A stretch of 8,523 nt of DNA from the NCBI GenBank assembly GCA_002315195.1, contig DCGD01000120.1:258-8780 (forward strand), written 5' to 3'. A program made the position numbers and the translations under genes. Below the pieces are notes generated by a model that had not been told where the DNA came from, made no database searches, and worked only from the letters and a program-made list of their open reading frames with translations. Source of the DNA: Prevotellaceae bacterium UBA1787. GTDB taxonomy: Bacteria; Bacteroidota; Bacteroidia; Bacteroidales; Bacteroidaceae. This document shows, one piece after another, positions 7,032 to 8,523 of the stretch (its first letter is position 1; every line of letters begins with the position of its first letter).

Positions 7032-8198
7032 ATGAAAAAGTTATTGTTAATGTTAGCATTTGCAGGCTGTGCCTCTTATGCAATGGCACAGTCAGACGTG
7101 CCACAGAAAAAGTTTAGCGTAGCTACGAACTCTTTCTGGAGCAATTGGTTCATTACCGCTGGTGGTGACTATAATGTGTTCTATTCTGATGAGGAAGCTG
7201 GACGTGATTTGGGTCTCTCAAAGTCTCCTTTCAAGCAGTTCCGCAGCACTTTCGGCTTTGGTGTAGGTGTTGGTAAGTGGTTTACTCCAGGCATCGGACT
7301 TCGTACAAAGTTTAATGGCTTGTGGGGAAAAACCGTAAATACTGAGGACAATGCATTGAACAAGCGTGGAATGAAGCACTATTGGACCATTAATGAACAG
7401 GTTATGTTCAACATGAGCAACCTTCTTTGTGGTTACAGCGATACACGTGTTTGGAATGTTATTCCTTATATCGGAGCAGGTGTTCTTCACAACATGACCA
7501 GCCACATCTACAGCATGGATGTAAACGCAGGTATCATGAACACATGGCGTCTGTGCAAGAAGGTTGACCTTTTCTTGGATTTGTCTCTCGTAGCAACAGA
7601 AGCTTGCAGCTATGCTGACGCAGACCTCGAGCCTACCAAGACTTTCTTCAAGAACATGGACAAGATTGTATCCGCTGAAGTTGGTTTGAAGTTCAATTTG
7701 GGTAAGGCTACCTGGGAGAAAACCCCAGACGTAGACGCTCTCATGGCTATGAACAAGGAACAGCTTGACGCTCTGAACGCTTCTTTGCGTGACGCTCAGA
7801 ACGAAAATGCTCGCTTGAAGGCTCTCTTGGCTCAGAAGAAGGAAGCTCCGGCTCCTCAGACTGTGGTTAAGAAGGAAATCGCCGCTACCAAGCAGTCTGT
7901 ATTCTTCAACATCGGTTCCGCTCGCATCGCATCAAAGAAGGACCTCGTAAATGTTAAGGAAGTAGCAGAATATGCAAAGGCTAATGGCAACAAGATCGCC
8001 GTTACGGGTTATGCAGACAGCAAGACCGGTAGCAAGGGTTGGAACCAGAAGTTGAGCCAGAAGCGTGCTGACGCTGTTGCCAACGAATTGGTTAAGATGG
8101 GTGTAAACCGTGATAACATTATCATCAAGGCAGCAGGTGGTGTGAATGACCTCAGCCCAATCTCTTACAACCGTCGTACAACTGTTGAACTTCAGTAA
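7032..8198 (+). CDS. OmpA-family outer-membrane protein (N-terminal barrel, C-terminal peptidoglycan-binding domain)
   Basis: It is an abundant-type porin-like protein that ties the outer membrane to peptidoglycan. The signal peptide is residues 1-19 (AMA before QSD). An outer-membrane beta-barrel of alternating aromatic and glycine strands covers about 27-224. A short coiled coil spans 237-270 (MNKEQLDALNASLRDAQNEN) and a Pro/Ala linker (PAPQ) leads to the OmpA-like domain at 287-388. That domain shows VFFNIGSARI, VTGYADSKTG and the family motif NQKLSQKRADAVANEL (N-x2-LS-x2-RA-x2-V). D329 and R345 match the diaminopimelate-binding Asp and Arg of OmpA-like domains. Cys13 in FAGC resembles a lipobox, but Phe at -3 and a good later AMA site make a lipoprotein less likely. 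Codons differ from the neighbours, favouring AAG, CGT, GCT, TCT and AAC, as expected of a highly expressed gene. It is a single-gene unit with its own promoter and terminator. It closely recalls Prevotella/Bacteroides OmpA proteins. Confidence 0.93.
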   Translation: MKKLLLMLAFAGCASYAMAQSDVPQKKFSVATNSFWSNWFITAGGDYNVFYSDEEAGRDLGLSKSPFKQFRSTFGFGVGVGKWFTPGIGLRTKFNGLWGKTVNTEDNALNKRGMKHYWTINEQVMFNMSNLLCGYSDTRVWNVIPYIGAGVLHNMTSHIYSMDVNAGIMNTWRLCKKVDLFLDLSLVATEACSYADADLEPTKTFFKNMDKIVSAEVGLKFNLGKATWEKTPDVDALMAMNKEQLDALNASLRDAQNENARLKALLAQKKEAPAPQTVVKKEIAATKQSVFFNIGSARIASKKDLVNVKEVAEYAKANGNKIAVTGYADSKTGSKGWNQKLSQKRADAVANELVKMGVNRDNIIIKAAGGVNDLSPISYNRRTTVELQ

Positions 8199-8226
8199 TC
8201 TTTACCAAAAAATAATATTTACAGAG

Positions 8227-8250
8227 AAGCCACCCTCGGGTGGCTTTTTT
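8227..8250 (+). terminator. intrinsic terminator of the OmpA-family gene
   Basis: AGCCACC and GGTGGCT pair perfectly around a CTCG tetraloop (the C-G of the loop and an outer A-T can also pair), followed at once by six T (8245-8250). This GC-rich stem plus T-run, 28 bp after the stop codon, is a classical Rho-independent terminator. Confidence 0.93.
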
Positions 8251-8523
8251 GTTGCTTGGCCCGGGTGAAACTTTTTGGTTTCGGTTACTCGGTTCGCATT
8301 CGTCTTCTGCACATTGTTTGCTGTGCTGATGTACGTAAACTATTCGAGCGCTTGTCTTGATGGTTTCAACATCACTGCAACTAAAAATTCGCATGAATGT
8401 TAAATACAGCAATAATTTGTCATTGTGTCAGTAGTGGACTGTAAAGCCTAAAACATTACATAGTCAACCCTTAAAAACTTTGCGCATACACGCACGCAAT
8501 ATTTTGTGGTACAGTCATCTGTG
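8251..8523. other. right-end region without a supported gene
   Basis: No frame on either strand shows a recognisable protein, and the one minus-strand open frame crosses the terminator and the ompA end. AAACTTTG at 8475-8482 is a five-of-six match to TAnnTTTG but has no TTTG at -33. It may be the promoter of a gene starting beyond the window. GACTGTA (8437-8443) and TACAGTC (8510-8516) form a 7-bp inverted repeat 66 bases apart, of unknown meaning. Confidence 0.4.

Noticed and set aside
7056..7071. Lipobox-like FAGC in the OmpA-family signal peptide
   Set aside because: Phe at -3 is a poor fit, and a good signal peptidase I site (AMA before Q) lies six residues further on.
8152..8412. 86-codon minus-strand open frame at the right end
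   Set aside because: It runs through the intrinsic terminator and the end of the OmpA-family gene, and its translation matches no family I know.

Overview
The window looks like chromosomal housekeeping DNA from a member of the Bacteroidales (Bacteroidota), probably close to Prevotella. Four things point there. The OmpA-family protein has a Prevotella/Bacteroides-like N-terminus (an MKKLLLMLAFAG signal followed by a TNSFWSNWF stretch). The gene order guaB - parvulin - surA-like - OstA/LptA-like - mutL is one I associate with Bacteroidales. Exact matches to the Bacteroidota -7 promoter element TAnnTTTG lie in the gaps before several genes, and Shine-Dalgarno sequences are mostly absent. Every real gene is on the + strand. 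I see no insertion sequence, CRISPR array, rRNA or tRNA.

Layout. Bases 1-299 hold the 3' end of guaB (IMP dehydrogenase), whose otherwise intact frame is broken by a TAA at 120-122. Next come a single-domain periplasmic parvulin (333-1751), a SurA-like two-domain parvulin (1767-3155), a large OstA/LptA-like repeat protein (3251-4927) and mutL (4929-6794). The gaps are 15, 95 and 1 bp, so these read as one co-directional cluster with a possible internal promoter in the 95-bp gap. A small hairpin follows mutL. An AT-rich 237-bp intergenic region then carries a well-formed promoter for an OmpA-family outer-membrane protein (7032-8198), which ends in a textbook intrinsic terminator (8227-8250). 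The last 273 bases hold no gene I can support.

How the genes work together. The two parvulins and the OstA/LptA-like protein form an envelope-assembly group: folding and escorting outer-membrane proteins through the periplasm, and moving lipopolysaccharide. The OmpA-family protein downstream is a plausible client of that pathway and has its own strong expression signals. MutL (mismatch repair) and GuaB (guanine nucleotide synthesis) are cytoplasmic and appear linked to the group by gene order only.

This is mainly an ordinary region and I do not see a new defence or mobile system. The points most worth checking are the nonsense codon in guaB, the loss of all recognisable endonuclease metal ligands in MutL alongside a kept clamp-binding motif, and the split of catalytic histidines between the two parvulin domains of the SurA homologue.
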